From the NCBI RefSeq assembly GCF_004886325.1, contig NZ_QXFN01000002.1:558001-622000 (forward strand): a stretch of 64,000 nucleotides of DNA, written 5' to 3'. This DNA comes from Cellulomonas telluris (GTDB lineage Bacteria > Actinomycetota > Actinomycetes > Actinomycetales > Cellulomonadaceae). This document shows, one piece after another, positions 29,905 through 38,959 of this stretch (position 1 is the first letter of the stretch; each line of letters starts with the position of its first letter). Under the pieces are notes generated by a model. It saw nothing but the letters and a program-made list of their open reading frames with translations, made no database searches and had not been told where the DNA came from. A program made the translations under genes and the position numbers.

Positions 29905-30756
29905 TCAGCCGGCGCGCGCAGGGGCGGTGACGAAGATGTCGAACAGCTCGGGCGTGTGGGCGTGCACGAGCACCATGAACACCACGGCGTCGAACAGCAG
30001 GTGGACGACCAGGACGTACGTCAGCGACTTCGTCAGCGAGAACGTGAACCCCTGGATGAGGGCGAACGGGATCGTCAGCAGCGGGCCCCACTCGCGGTAG
30101 CCGAGCTCCCAGAGGAACGAGACGAACACGACCGCCTGGAGCACGTTCGCCGCCCACAGCGGGAAGTGCCGCCGCAGCAGCGCGAACACGGTGCAGACGA
30201 AGAACAGCTCGTCCCACGTGCCGACCGCGTTCACGCCGACGAACAGGCGTGCGACCTCCTGCCCCTCTACGACCGTGGGCCAGTTGCGGTACGCGCCGGA
30301 GGACAGGAAGTAGTACGGAAGCAGCAGGTAGCCCGCCGCCTGCACCCCGATGAGGTACGCCCACTGCGTGCGCGTCCAGCGCCGTCCCGTCCGCCACGGG
30401 AAGCGGATGACGTCGTCGCCGAGCACGTGCCGCGAGAGCACGTAGGGGATGACGACGGCCAGCCCCAGCGCGATCGTGAACCGCAGCATGCTCGCGTCGG
30501 ACAGGTCCGCGCCGAGCGGGATCGTGCTGACGATGCCCATGCCCGTGCCGATGAGGAGCAGGTCGCGGCCGAGCACGCGGTCGGCCGCCCAGGCGACGAC
30601 GATCCCGACGACGAGCGGCAGGTACGCCAGCGGGCGCACGTGCAGCGCGAACAGCAGCACGGCCGACCCGCACACGAGCGCGGCGCCCACCCAGCGCCAC
30701 ACGGCCGGGAGGGACGCGTCGGGGCGCGCGGGCAGGACGTCGGCGGTGGCGGTCAC
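29905..30756 (-). CDS. CPBP-like (Abi/CAAX-protease related) membrane protein
   Basis: A 283-residue integral membrane protein with about eight hydrophobic segments. The motif AVGTWDELFFVCTVFALLRR and the later LVVHLLFDAVVF occupy the places of the EExxxR and H motifs of the CPBP intramembrane metalloprotease-like family, but the first acidic pair is Asp-Glu and the FRG motif is lost, so catalysis is uncertain. GTG 30756 follows CATCGT by six bases (leaderless pattern). It ends about 50 bp before the alditol oxidase start on the same strand and may be co-transcribed with it. Confidence 0.7.
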   Translation of the reverse strand: MTATADVLPARPDASLPAVWRWVGAALVCGSAVLLFALHVRPLAYLPLVVGIVVAWAADRVLGRDLLLIGTGMGIVSTIPLGADLSDASMLRFTIALGLAVVIPYVLSRHVLGDDVIRFPWRTGRRWTRTQWAYLIGVQAAGYLLLPYYFLSSGAYRNWPTVVEGQEVARLFVGVNAVGTWDELFFVCTVFALLRRHFPLWAANVLQAVVFVSFLWELGYREWGPLLTIPFALIQGFTFSLTKSLTYVLVVHLLFDAVVFMVLVHAHTPELFDIFVTAPARAG

Positions 30757-30841
30757 GGGCACACGATGCCAGGCGCGGACGGGTGACGCCCTCGGGCACG
30801 CGCCGCGACCGGTGTCCGTCCGGTCGCCTACGCTGACCGAC

Positions 30842-31372
30842 GTGTCCGAGCCCGACGACGCCCTCGCGGCCGCACCGCACCTGCGCCGGTTCCACGAGCT
30901 GCACCCGGAGGTCCCGCTCGTGGTGCTGCCGCCGGAGCCGACCGGTCCCCCCGGGCCGCCCGTGCCCGACCACGTGCTGGCGGACGAGCGCGACGCCACC
31001 GACGAGACGCTGGCGTCGCTGCTGACGGCCGTGGGTCCGGCGGCCGCGGCGGCCCACGTGCGGACGCTGTGGCGCTCGGGCCGGGTCGACGACACCGTCG
31101 TCCCCGTCGCGGAGGCGAGCGTCCCCCTGGGGACGGGCACGGCCGGGGCGGTGGCCGGGCCGCTGACCGAGGCGCTCGAGCGCGGGGGGTGGCGGCTGCG
31201 GTCCGGGCGCTCCGGTGCCGCACGGTTCCTCGACGCGGAGCGCGCCGAGCGGCACGTGCGGGTGGTCACGGTGGAGGGCCGGGTGGTCGTCACGGCACGC
31301 GGGCGTGAGCTGCCCGTGGCGACGGCGACGCAGCACCGGCTCATGGGCGTGCAGGCGGAGGGAGAGGCGTGA
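30842..31372 (+). CDS. Unknown protein, first gene of WXG/DUF1023 cassette
   Basis: A 176-residue soluble protein without recognised family. It has an acidic N-terminus, a Pro-rich segment near residue 35, a helical middle (LASLLTAVGPAAAAAHVRTLWRSG) and a beta-rich C-terminal half (RVDDTVVPVAEASVPLG, RHVRVVTVEGRVVVTARG). TACGCT at 30829-30834 lies seven bases before GTG 30842 and there is no SD, so it begins a leaderless transcript. The stop overlaps the next gene by GTGA. By position it could be a dedicated chaperone or adaptor for the WXG proteins downstream (inference only). Confidence 0.75.
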   Translation: MSEPDDALAAAPHLRRFHELHPEVPLVVLPPEPTGPPGPPVPDHVLADERDATDETLASLLTAVGPAAAAAHVRTLWRSGRVDDTVVPVAEASVPLGTGTAGAVAGPLTEALERGGWRLRSGRSGAARFLDAERAERHVRVVTVEGRVVVTARGRELPVATATQHRLMGVQAEGEA

Positions 31373-31671
31373 GCGACCGGTACGAGGTGCAGCCGTACGT
31401 GCTGTCGCGCTCCGCGCAGGAGTGGCGCGACCAGGCCGCGCGGGTGCGCACCGCCGCCGACCGCCTCGCGGACGCTCCCACCGGGGGCTTCGGGCCGCGC
31501 GTCGCGTCCGCGGCGGCGTCGTGGACGGCCACCTGGGGCGGCACGGTCCGCTCGGTGGCGACGACGGGCGACACGATCGCCGAGGAGCTCCTCGCGGCCG
31601 CCATGTCCTACGGCGCCGCCGACCTCGACGCGCAGCAGCGGTTCGACACGTGGCTGGACGGTGCGCCGTGA
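31369..31671 (+). CDS. WXG100-like small helical protein
   Basis: A 100-residue, Ala-rich helical protein of ESAT-6/WXG100 size. It has two predicted helices with a turn near residues 50-58 (SWTATWGGTVRS) that contains the W-x-G type motif and a C-terminal YGAADLDAQQRFDTWL. Such proteins dimerise and are often type VII secretion substrates or fold on neighbouring toxins. No EccC-type ATPase lies in the window. It is coupled to its neighbours on both sides by 4-bp GTGA overlaps. Confidence 0.75.
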   Translation: MSDRYEVQPYVLSRSAQEWRDQAARVRTAADRLADAPTGGFGPRVASAAASWTATWGGTVRSVATTGDTIAEELLAAAMSYGAADLDAQQRFDTWLDGAP

Positions 31672-33434
31672 CGACGATCATGGTGCCGCCGACGTGCGAC
31701 GCGATCCCGCCCGTCGAGGGCGACCCGGCGGGCGTGCGGACGTTCGTCGACGACCTGCTCGCCTCCGCGGTCAACGTCGACGACCTCGACACCTTCGCGC
31801 GCGACTCCGCCCGGCTCGACGGCTGGTCCGGCGCCGCCGCCGACGCGTACGGGCGGTACGTGCGGGACACGGCCGCCGACGCCGACGCGATCTCCGCGGC
31901 CGTGCGACGCGTGGCGCGGGCGGGCGAGGACCACGCGGAGGCGCTCACGGAGCTGCGCCGGCGCCGGGACCTGCTCGACGAGGACCGTACGGGTTACCAC
32001 GCGGCCCGGTCCGACCTGCTGGCGGACATCCGCGCCACCACCGACGCGGACCCCGCCGCCGTGCGCGAGCTCGAGGACCGTGCCGCCGCGCTGACCTCCC
32101 GGCTGCAGACGCTCGTGGAGGACGTCGACCGGCTGGTCCGGGACGTCACGGCCGCGGAGCAGGCGATGCTCGACGCGCTCACCTCCTTCTCAACGCTCGG
32201 GCAGGCGCGCGCCGCCGTGACCGGGGGCACCGACCTGGCCGACGCGGCGCTCGCGAGGCCCGGGTCGCCGTCGTCGGGCGGCTCCCCGGCGGAGGTGGCC
32301 GCGTGGTGGGACGGGCTCAGCGAGGACGAACAGCTCGCCGTGCTGGCTGCCCACCCCGAGGTCGTGGGCAACGCCGACGGCATCCCGGCGGTCATCCGGG
32401 ACCGGGCGAACCGGCTGCTGCTCGAGACCGACCTGTCCGCGCTGGAGCTGCGCGAGGAGCGGGGCGAGATCCTGCCCGCGGAGGACCGGGAGGCGCTGGA
32501 GAACGGCCGCGCCGCCCGTGCCGCGCTCGCGCAGGGCGCCCAGGAGGTCGACCCCGTCACGCGCGAGCCCCTCGTGCCGCTGCTGCACCTGTACGACCCG
32601 CGCGCGTTCGGCGGCGACGGCCGCGTGGCGATCGCGTTCGGCGACCCGGACACGGCCGACCACGTGTCGGTCATGGTCCCCGGCCTGACGAGCCGGGGGA
32701 CGGCCGCGGAGACCAACGCGGAGGCGGCGTTCCACATCTACGAGTCGGCCCGGTACTCGGACCCGCACTCGTCCGTGGCGTCGATCATGTGGATCGGCTA
32801 CGACGCGCCGAGCGACTGGGACTCGCTGACGGTCGCCCGGGAGGACCGCGCGATCGCCGGCGGCGAGCGGCTGGCGCAGTACGTCGAGGGCCTGCGCGCG
32901 TCCCGCGAGGGCAGCCCGGCGCACCTGACGGTCGTCGGCCACTCCTACGGCTCGACGACCACGGCGCACGCGGCGAGCGACCACGGCCTGGCCGCGGACG
33001 ACATCGTCCTCGTCGGCAGCCCGGGCGCGGGCGGCGAGGTCGACCACGCGTCCGACCTCGGCGTCGGCGCCGACCACGTGTGGGCCGGCAACAACAGCCG
33101 CGACCCCGTCGCGATGCTCGCCGACAACGGCTGGGTGGGTGGCGGGACCCTGTTCGGCGCGGGCATGGGCAACGACGTCGGCGAGGACGACTTCGGCGCG
33201 AACCGGTTCCAGGCGGAGTCGACCAGCCGTGGCGAGGGGCTGGACCCGTTCGCCGACCACACCAAGTACTTCGACCGGAACACCGAGTCGCTGTTCAACA
33301 TCGGGCAGATCGTGGTGGGGGACTACGACGAGGTGCTGCGGGCCGAGCACACCTACGACCCGTGGTGGTGGGACCCGGTGGACCCGGAGCGTCACCGCAC
33401 GCCCACCGAGATCCGGCGCCGGGAGGAGTGGTGA
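31668..33434 (+). CDS. WXG-type helical domain fused to DUF1023 alpha/beta hydrolase
   Basis: A 588-residue protein. Residues 1-200 form a long helical WXG/LXG-like domain (LDGWSGAAADAYGRYV near residue 52; coiled coil at about 95-165). A linker with DEQLAVLAAHPEVVGNADGIP follows. Residues about 330-560 are a DUF1023 alpha/beta hydrolase with nucleophile elbow VVGHSYGSTTT (S426) and VLVGSPGAGG. The HTYDPWWWDP tail is Trp-rich. The arrangement resembles surface or secreted lipase/esterase-like effectors of monoderm actinobacteria. GTG 31668 overlaps the WXG100-like stop, and the lipoprotein gene overlaps its end. The substrate is unknown. Confidence 0.88.
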   Translation: MTTIMVPPTCDAIPPVEGDPAGVRTFVDDLLASAVNVDDLDTFARDSARLDGWSGAAADAYGRYVRDTAADADAISAAVRRVARAGEDHAEALTELRRRRDLLDEDRTGYHAARSDLLADIRATTDADPAAVRELEDRAAALTSRLQTLVEDVDRLVRDVTAAEQAMLDALTSFSTLGQARAAVTGGTDLADAALARPGSPSSGGSPAEVAAWWDGLSEDEQLAVLAAHPEVVGNADGIPAVIRDRANRLLLETDLSALELREERGEILPAEDREALENGRAARAALAQGAQEVDPVTREPLVPLLHLYDPRAFGGDGRVAIAFGDPDTADHVSVMVPGLTSRGTAAETNAEAAFHIYESARYSDPHSSVASIMWIGYDAPSDWDSLTVAREDRAIAGGERLAQYVEGLRASREGSPAHLTVVGHSYGSTTTAHAASDHGLAADDIVLVGSPGAGGEVDHASDLGVGADHVWAGNNSRDPVAMLADNGWVGGGTLFGAGMGNDVGEDDFGANRFQAESTSRGEGLDPFADHTKYFDRNTESLFNIGQIVVGDYDEVLRAEHTYDPWWWDPVDPERHRTPTEIRRREEW

Positions 33435-33973
33435 GGCGCGCGCTCACCGTTCTGCTCCTCGCCGCGGGCGTTCTCGCGGTCACCGGGTGCGGGGGCCGCG
33501 GTGCCTCCGGTCAGGACGTCGAGCGGACGCGCGCCGAGGTGCGCGACGCGGCGGAGCAGGAGCTGCCGGCGCTCGTCGAGGAGCTGGGCGGTGGCGTCGT
33601 GCGCGCCGACGGCCGGTACGACCTCGAGGGCCTCAAGGACGACGTCCGGCTGGTGTACCGCGTGGAGGCGCAGCTGCTCGTCGACCGGGGCAGGTCCGCC
33701 GACGTCACCGGCGCCCTCGAGGGGCTGGGCTACACGATCACGCAGGACGCCGCCGGCACGGTGGTGGGCGAGCGCGACGACCTGCGCTACCTCGTGGCGA
33801 CGTCGGACGACGGCGACCTGCGCGTGACGCTCGAGGGGCCGCAGCTGCGAATCCCGGAGGAGGACCGCCCGGCGAGCCGCCCGCACGAGCAGCTCGACCT
33901 GCCCGCGTCGGTCATGGTCCCGGCACCCGAGCGCCCGCGGCAGGGCCGGTCGGACGGCACGGGCGACGGCTGA
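33431..33973 (+). CDS. Lipoprotein, last gene of WXG/DUF1023 cassette
   Basis: A 180-residue predicted lipoprotein: MRRALTVLLLAAGVLAVTGC is signal plus lipobox (VTGC). The mature part is acidic alpha/beta (TRAEVRDAAEQELPALVEELGGG, LEGLGYTITQDAAGTVVGERDDLRYLVATSDDGDLRVTLEGP) without a recognised domain. Strict translational coupling (GTGA) to the hydrolase suggests a partner, anchor or surface immunity factor (inference). Its stop codon lies inside the hairpin shared with the convergent ligase gene. Confidence 0.8.
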   Translation: MRRALTVLLLAAGVLAVTGCGGRGASGQDVERTRAEVRDAAEQELPALVEELGGGVVRADGRYDLEGLKDDVRLVYRVEAQLLVDRGRSADVTGALEGLGYTITQDAAGTVVGERDDLRYLVATSDDGDLRVTLEGPQLRIPEEDRPASRPHEQLDLPASVMVPAPERPRQGRSDGTGDG

Positions 33974-33988
33974 CGCGCCGCGTCAGCC
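33968..33988. terminator. Short bidirectional hairpin containing both stop codons
   Basis: GGCTGACGC and GCGTCAGCC form a perfect 9-bp stem with a 3-base loop. The TGA of the lipoprotein and the stop of the minus-strand ligase are both in the stem. Confidence 0.65.
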
Positions 33989-35548
33989 GGCCAGCGAGCG
34001 CACGGTGTCGATGGTGTCCGCCTCGGACGCCGGCTTGTCGTCGCGGTAGCGCAGCACGCGCGCGAACCGCAGCGCGAGCCCGCCGGGGTAGCGGGTCGAG
34101 CGCTGCAGGCCGTCGAACGCGATCTCGACCACCTGCTCGGGCCGCACGACGACGCCCCAGGGCTCGCGCCGCTCGGTGAGCGCGGTGAAGCGCTCGGTCT
34201 GCCACGCGAGCATCTCGTCGGTCATGCCCTTGAACGTCTTGCCGAGCATGACGAACCCGCCGTCCGGGTCGCGCGCGCCGAGGTGGATGTTCGACAGGGT
34301 CCCCTGCCGCCGTCCTGACCCCCACTCGACGGCGAGCACCACGAGGTCGAGGGTGTGCCGCGGCTTCACCTTGACCCACGCGGCCCCGCGCCGGCCCGCC
34401 TCGTAGGGCGCGTCGGACGCCTTGACGACCACGCCCTCCTGCCCGTCCGCGACGACCGCCCGGAAGTGCTCGGTCGCGACGGCGGGGTCGCTCGTGACGA
34501 CCCGGCGCACGACGTGCGGGGCGGCGACCTGGTCGAGCACGGCGAGCCGCTCGCGCAGGGGTGCGTCGAGCAGGTCGCGGCCGTCGACGTGCAGCAGGTC
34601 GAAGAAGAACGGGGCGAGGGCGGCCGACGACGCGAGCTCGGCGTCGCGGGTGGCGCTGCGGGACGCGGTCTCCTGGAACGGGCGCGGCCGGCCCCGCTCG
34701 TCCAGGGTGAGCGCCTCGCCGTCGAGGACGAGCCGCTGCGCGGGGAGCAGGCGCACGGCGTCGACGATCTCCGGCACCCGGCTGGTGATGTCGTCGAGCG
34801 AGCGCGTGTACACGCGGACCTCGTCGCCGTCCCGGTGCACCTGGATGCGGATGCCGTCGAGCTTGGTGTCGACGACGACCTCCCCGGCGGGCCCGTCGGC
34901 GTCGCCGGTCCGCTCCGCGAGGCCCGCCAGGGCGGCCGGGACGTCCGGAGCGGACTGCGCGAGCATCGGCCGTACGGGCCGGCCCACCGTCAGCGCGAAC
35001 GCGTCGAGCGCGGCCACGGCGTCCTCCGGCGTCGCGGCGCCCAGCGCGGCCACCGCGACGGCCTCGGTCTCGCCCGCCAGCATGGCGGCCCGCCGCACAC
35101 TCGCCGCCGGCACCCCCGCGGCCTCGGCGACCGCGTCGAGCAGCAGCGCGTCCAGCGCGCCCTGCCGCAGCTCGCCGGTGACGAGCCCGCGCAGCAGCCG
35201 CTGCTCGTCCGCGGTGGCGGCGGCGAACAGGTCGGTGGCCGCGGCGGTCCGGCGCCCGGCCGAACCGGTCCCGGACATCTCCGCCATCGCGGCGAACGCG
35301 GCGTCCACGTCGGTGACGGTCAGCGACGGCTCGTCCGCGGGCGCCGGCAGGGACCCGAGCGAGCGCCATCCCAGCCCCGTCCGCCGCTGCCGCAGCTCCC
35401 CGCCGAGGTACCGCGACACGATCGCCACGTCCTCCGGCCCGTCGGCGGCCGCCCGCCGCAGCACGTCCACGAGCAGCGCCCGCTTGGCCAGGCGCGAGCG
35501 CGTCGCGGCGACGGCGGTGGACGCGGCGGCGACGTCGACGAGCAGCAT
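33983..35548 (-). CDS. ligB: ATP-dependent DNA ligase (LigB type)
   Basis: A 521-residue ligase. An N-terminal DNA-binding domain (1-200) is followed by the adenylation domain with the nucleotidyl-lysine in [22 protein letters not shown] (motif III region), [28 protein letters not shown] and WVKVKP (motif V), then an OB domain ending [25 protein letters not shown]. It seals nicks with ATP, in addition to the essential NAD-dependent LigA. ATG 35548 gives the usual family start and has CAGGAT seven bases upstream; a second ATG at 35557 overlaps that -10. Confidence 0.94.
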   Translation of the reverse strand: MLLVDVAAASTAVAATRSRLAKRALLVDVLRRAAADGPEDVAIVSRYLGGELRQRRTGLGWRSLGSLPAPADEPSLTVTDVDAAFAAMAEMSGTGSAGRRTAAATDLFAAATADEQRLLRGLVTGELRQGALDALLLDAVAEAAGVPAASVRRAAMLAGETEAVAVAALGAATPEDAVAALDAFALTVGRPVRPMLAQSAPDVPAALAGLAERTGDADGPAGEVVVDTKLDGIRIQVHRDGDEVRVYTRSLDDITSRVPEIVDAVRLLPAQRLVLDGEALTLDERGRPRPFQETASRSATRDAELASSAALAPFFFDLLHVDGRDLLDAPLRERLAVLDQVAAPHVVRRVVTSDPAVATEHFRAVVADGQEGVVVKASDAPYEAGRRGAAWVKVKPRHTLDLVVLAVEWGSGRRQGTLSNIHLGARDPDGGFVMLGKTFKGMTDEMLAWQTERFTALTERREPWGVVVRPEQVVEIAFDGLQRSTRYPGGLALRFARVLRYRDDKPASEADTIDTVRSLAG

Positions 35549-35664
35549 GCGCCTCATCCTGTCCGCGCCCACCGACACCCGCACGGGGACGGCCTCCACG
35601 CACGAGACCGGGGGATCAGGGCACTGTGCGCCCCCGTCCGACGGTCTCGTGGGCGCGGACGGCC

Positions 35665-36342
35665 TCAGGCCGACGGCACCGGGCAGGCGACGCCCGTCGA
35701 GTGCACGGGGCAGTAGCCGTTCGGGTTCTTCTGCAGGTACTGCTGGTGGTACGCCTCGGCGTAGTAGAACGGGCCGGCCTCCTCGACGGGGCGGATCTCC
35801 GTCGTGATGTCGCCGTAGCCGTTCGCCTTCAGGCGCGGGCCGTACTCGGCGGCGGTGGCGCGGGCGGCCTCGCCCTGCTCGGGCGTCGTGAAGAAGACGG
35901 CGGACCGGTACTGGGTGCCGACGTCGTTGCCCTGGCGGAAGCCCTGGGTGGGGTCGTGCTCCTCCCAGAAGTGCCGCAGCAGGTCGACGTCGGACAGGAC
36001 CGTGGGGTCGTACGCGACCATCACCGTCTCGGTGTGCCCGGTGCGCGCGGTACAGGTCTCCTCGTACGTCGGGTAGGGGGTGTACCCGCCCATGTAGCCG
36101 ACGGCGGTGGTGACGACGCCCGGCAGCTGCCACGCCTCCTTCTCCGCGCCCCAGAAGCACCCGGACGCCAGGTACAGCACGCGGGTGCCCTCGGGCCAGG
36201 GGCCCTGCAGCGGCGTGCCGAGCACGGTGTGCGTCTCGGGGATCGCGTACGCGTACCCGTCGCGGCCCTTCAGCGCCTTGTCCGGCTCGACCATCTGCGT
36301 GCGCAGGGACGAGCCGAGCAGCGTCTCGAACAACGAGGCCAT
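35665..36342 (-). CDS. msrA: Peptide methionine (S)-S-oxide reductase
   Basis: A 225-residue MsrA. The catalytic Cys62 is in [12 protein letters not shown], followed by [33 protein letters not shown], the [23 protein letters not shown] substrate region and the C-terminal [16 protein letters not shown] with resolving cysteines. The first 40 residues are the longer N-terminal arm found in the YPDKAL-type MsrA. It repairs oxidised methionine with thioredoxin. AAGGAGA on the minus strand precedes ATG 36342. Confidence 0.97.
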   Translation of the reverse strand: MASLFETLLGSSLRTQMVEPDKALKGRDGYAYAIPETHTVLGTPLQGPWPEGTRVLYLASGCFWGAEKEAWQLPGVVTTAVGYMGGYTPYPTYEETCTARTGHTETVMVAYDPTVLSDVDLLRHFWEEHDPTQGFRQGNDVGTQYRSAVFFTTPEQGEAARATAAEYGPRLKANGYGDITTEIRPVEEAGPFYYAEAYHQQYLQKNPNGYCPVHSTGVACPVPSA

Positions 36343-36437
36343 GACCTGATCTCCTTCTTCCGGGGTACGCCTGCCACAACCGGTCCGTGCTGCCGCGTGT
36401 TCCCCGCCGGGACCCCGGCACGGCCTAGCCTGGGACC

Positions 36438-37682
36438 GTGACGAGCCACCCCTTCGCCGAGCCCCACGACTGGTCCACCACCGGCTTCTCGACCCGCGCC
36501 ATCCACGCGGGGCAGGACCCGGAGGCACGCACGGGCGCCGTCGTGCCGCCCATCCACCAGGTGTCGACGTACAAGCAGGACGGCGTCGGGGGCCTGCGCG
36601 AGGGCTACGAGTACTCACGCTCCGGCAACCCGACGCGGCACGCGCTCGAGGAGGCCCTCGCGGCCGCCGAGGGCGGCGCCGCCGCGTTCGCGTTCGCGTC
36701 GGGCCTCGCCGCCGAGGACGCTCTCCTGCGCTCCGTCCTGCGGCCCGGCGACCACCTCGTGATCGGCAACGACGCGTACGGCGGCACGTACCGGCTGATC
36801 GCCCGCGTGCTCGGGCCCTGGGGGATCGACCACACGCCCGTCGACATGCTCGACCCGGACGCGGTGCTCGCGGCGATCCAGCCGGGCCGGACGAAGGCGA
36901 TCTGGGCGGAGACGCCGACGAACCCGCTGCTCGGCATCGCCGACGTCGAGGCGATCGCGGTGCACGCGCGCTCCGCCGGCGCCGTGCTGGTCGTCGACAA
37001 CACCTTCGCGACGCCCTACCTGCAGAACCCGATCGCTCTGGGCGCGGACGCCGTCGTCCACTCGACGACCAAGTACATCGGCGGGCACTCCGACGTGGTC
37101 GGCGGCGCGGTCGTCGTCGCGGACGGCGCGCAGCTGCCCGCCGGCATGGAGGGGCCGACCGGTACGACCGCCCTGCGCGACGCGGTGGGCTTCCTGCAGA
37201 ACGCGTCCGGGGCCGTCGCCGGGCCGTTCGACGCGTGGCTCACGCTGCGCGGCCTCAAGACGCTCGGGGTGCGGATGGACCGCCACCAGGCCAACGCCGA
37301 GCGCGTCGCGCGCTTCCTGCTCGACCACCCGGGCGTCACGCACGTGCTGTACCCGGGCCTGCCCGACCACGCCGGCCACGAGGTCGCGGCGCGGCAGATG
37401 AGCGGCTTCGGCGGCATGGTCGCGTTCCGCACCGGCGACGCCGAGAAGGCGGTCGCGGTGTGCGCGCACACGCGTGTGTTCACGCTCGCGGAGTCGCTCG
37501 GCGGCGTGGAGTCGCTCATCGAGCACCCGGCACGCATGACGCACGCCTCGGTGGCGGCCACGGCGCTGGAGGTCCCGGACGACCTCGTGCGCCTGTCGGT
37601 CGGCATCGAGGACGTCGAGGACCTGCTCGCCGATCTCGCGCAGGCGCTGGAGGCGGCCGGCCTGGGCCGGGGCCCGGCGTGA
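36438..37682 (+). CDS. metB: Cystathionine gamma-synthase/lyase
   Basis: A 414-residue Cys/Met-metabolism PLP enzyme. It has FSTRAIHAGQDPEARTGAVVPPI, EYSRSGNPTRHALE, FASGLAAEDAL, ETPTNPLLGIADV, the PLP lysine K212 in STTKYIGGHSDVVGG, and the C-terminal TLAESLGGVESLIEHPA and VRLSVGIED. It makes cystathionine from acyl-homoserine and cysteine, or cleaves it; the family does not separate synthase from lyase cleanly. GTG 36438 lies six bases after TAGCCT (leaderless). It forms an operon with the next two genes via GTGA overlaps. Confidence 0.95.
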   Translation: MTSHPFAEPHDWSTTGFSTRAIHAGQDPEARTGAVVPPIHQVSTYKQDGVGGLREGYEYSRSGNPTRHALEEALAAAEGGAAAFAFASGLAAEDALLRSVLRPGDHLVIGNDAYGGTYRLIARVLGPWGIDHTPVDMLDPDAVLAAIQPGRTKAIWAETPTNPLLGIADVEAIAVHARSAGAVLVVDNTFATPYLQNPIALGADAVVHSTTKYIGGHSDVVGGAVVVADGAQLPAGMEGPTGTTALRDAVGFLQNASGAVAGPFDAWLTLRGLKTLGVRMDRHQANAERVARFLLDHPGVTHVLYPGLPDHAGHEVAARQMSGFGGMVAFRTGDAEKAVAVCAHTRVFTLAESLGGVESLIEHPARMTHASVAATALEVPDDLVRLSVGIEDVEDLLADLAQALEAAGLGRGPA

Positions 37683-38959
37683 CGGACGAGCACGCGCCGG
37701 CCGCGCCGACGACCGTCGTCGTCGAGGACCGCCCGGCGCACCCGGTGCCCCCGTCGGTTCAGGCCGCGGCGGCGTGGTCGTGGCGGCTGCTGCTCATCGC
37801 GGCGGCCGTGGCCGTCGGCGTCTGGCTGCTCGGGGTCAGCAAGGTCATCGTCGTGCCCGTCGCGGTGGCACTGCTGCTCACGGTGCTGCTGGCGCCGTTC
37901 GTGACGTTCCTGCAGCGCCGGGTCCGCCTGCCGCGGGCGCTCGCGGCGACGGTGGCGCTCGCGCTGATGCTCGGCGTCGTCGGCGGCCTGCTCACGCTCG
38001 CCGGGCGCTCGATCGTCAGCGGCATCGCCGCGCTCGCGGACCAGGCGGCGGAGGGCGTCGACACGCTGCTCGTGTGGCTGTCGGACGGACCCCTCGGCCT
38101 GGACCAGGCGCAGCTCGACGGCTACGTCGACCAGGTCCAGGAGACGGTCGTCGGCAGCGGCCAGCAGATCGCCACCGGGGCGCTCTCGGTCACGGTGACC
38201 GTCGGGCACGTCCTCGCCGGGACGCTCGTCGCCCTGTTCTGCACCCTGTTCTTCCTCATCGACGGCCGGCGCATCTGGGCCTGGGTCGTCGGCCTGCTGC
38301 CGCGCGGGTCGCGCGAGCGCGTGCACCAGGCCGGGCGTCGGGGCTGGGTGACGCTCGGCGCGTACACGCGCACCCAGATCCTCGTGGCCGCGGTCGACGC
38401 GGTCGGCATCGGTCTGGGCGCGGTGCTGCTGCAGCTGCCGCTCGCCGTGCCGCTCGCGGTGCTCGTCTTCTTCGGCTCGTTCATCCCGTTCGTGGGGGCG
38501 ATCCTCACGGGCACGATCGCGGTGCTCGTCGCGCTCGTGTCGCAGGGCTGGGTGTCCGCGCTGATCATGCTCGTGATCGTGCTGGCCGTGCAGCAGCTCG
38601 AGGGGCACGTGCTGCAGCCGTTCCTCATGGGGCACGCGGTGTCGCTGCACCCGGTCGCGGTGCTGCTCGTCGTCGCGACGGGGTCGTTCGCCGCCGGGAT
38701 CGTCGGGGCGCTGTTCGCGGTGCCCGTCGCGGCCGTGCTCAACACGGTCGTGCTGTACCTGCACGGGCACGACAAGTTCCCCCAGCTCGGCACGGGCGAC
38801 CACGTGACCATCCGGCCACGGGCGCACCCCGTGCTCGACCGCGTCCTCGCGGCGGCGGCCGAGGCGGAGTCCGCCGCGCGCGCCGAGCGGGCCGGCGACA
38901 CGGGCACCACCCCGGCCGACCCGCGGACCGCTGCGACGACCGGCCGGGACGCGCCGTGA
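37679..38959 (+). CDS. AI-2E family transporter
   Basis: A 426-residue membrane protein with about eight transmembrane helices (YdiK/PerM/TqsA family): AAVAVGVWLLGVSKVIVVPVAVALLLTVLLAPFVTFLQRR, FFGSFIPFVGAILTG, QQLEGHVLQPFLMGHAVSLHPVAVLLVVATGS and GALFAVPVAAVLNTVVLYL. The C-terminus is Ala/Thr-rich and cytosolic. Family members export small molecules or act as Na/H antiporters; despite the name, AI-2 transport is unproven here. It is coupled by GTGA to metB and ilvA, an unusual placement. Confidence 0.93.
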   Translation: MTDEHAPAAPTTVVVEDRPAHPVPPSVQAAAAWSWRLLLIAAAVAVGVWLLGVSKVIVVPVAVALLLTVLLAPFVTFLQRRVRLPRALAATVALALMLGVVGGLLTLAGRSIVSGIAALADQAAEGVDTLLVWLSDGPLGLDQAQLDGYVDQVQETVVGSGQQIATGALSVTVTVGHVLAGTLVALFCTLFFLIDGRRIWAWVVGLLPRGSRERVHQAGRRGWVTLGAYTRTQILVAAVDAVGIGLGAVLLQLPLAVPLAVLVFFGSFIPFVGAILTGTIAVLVALVSQGWVSALIMLVIVLAVQQLEGHVLQPFLMGHAVSLHPVAVLLVVATGSFAAGIVGALFAVPVAAVLNTVVLYLHGHDKFPQLGTGDHVTIRPRAHPVLDRVLAAAAEAESAARAERAGDTGTTPADPRTAATTGRDAP

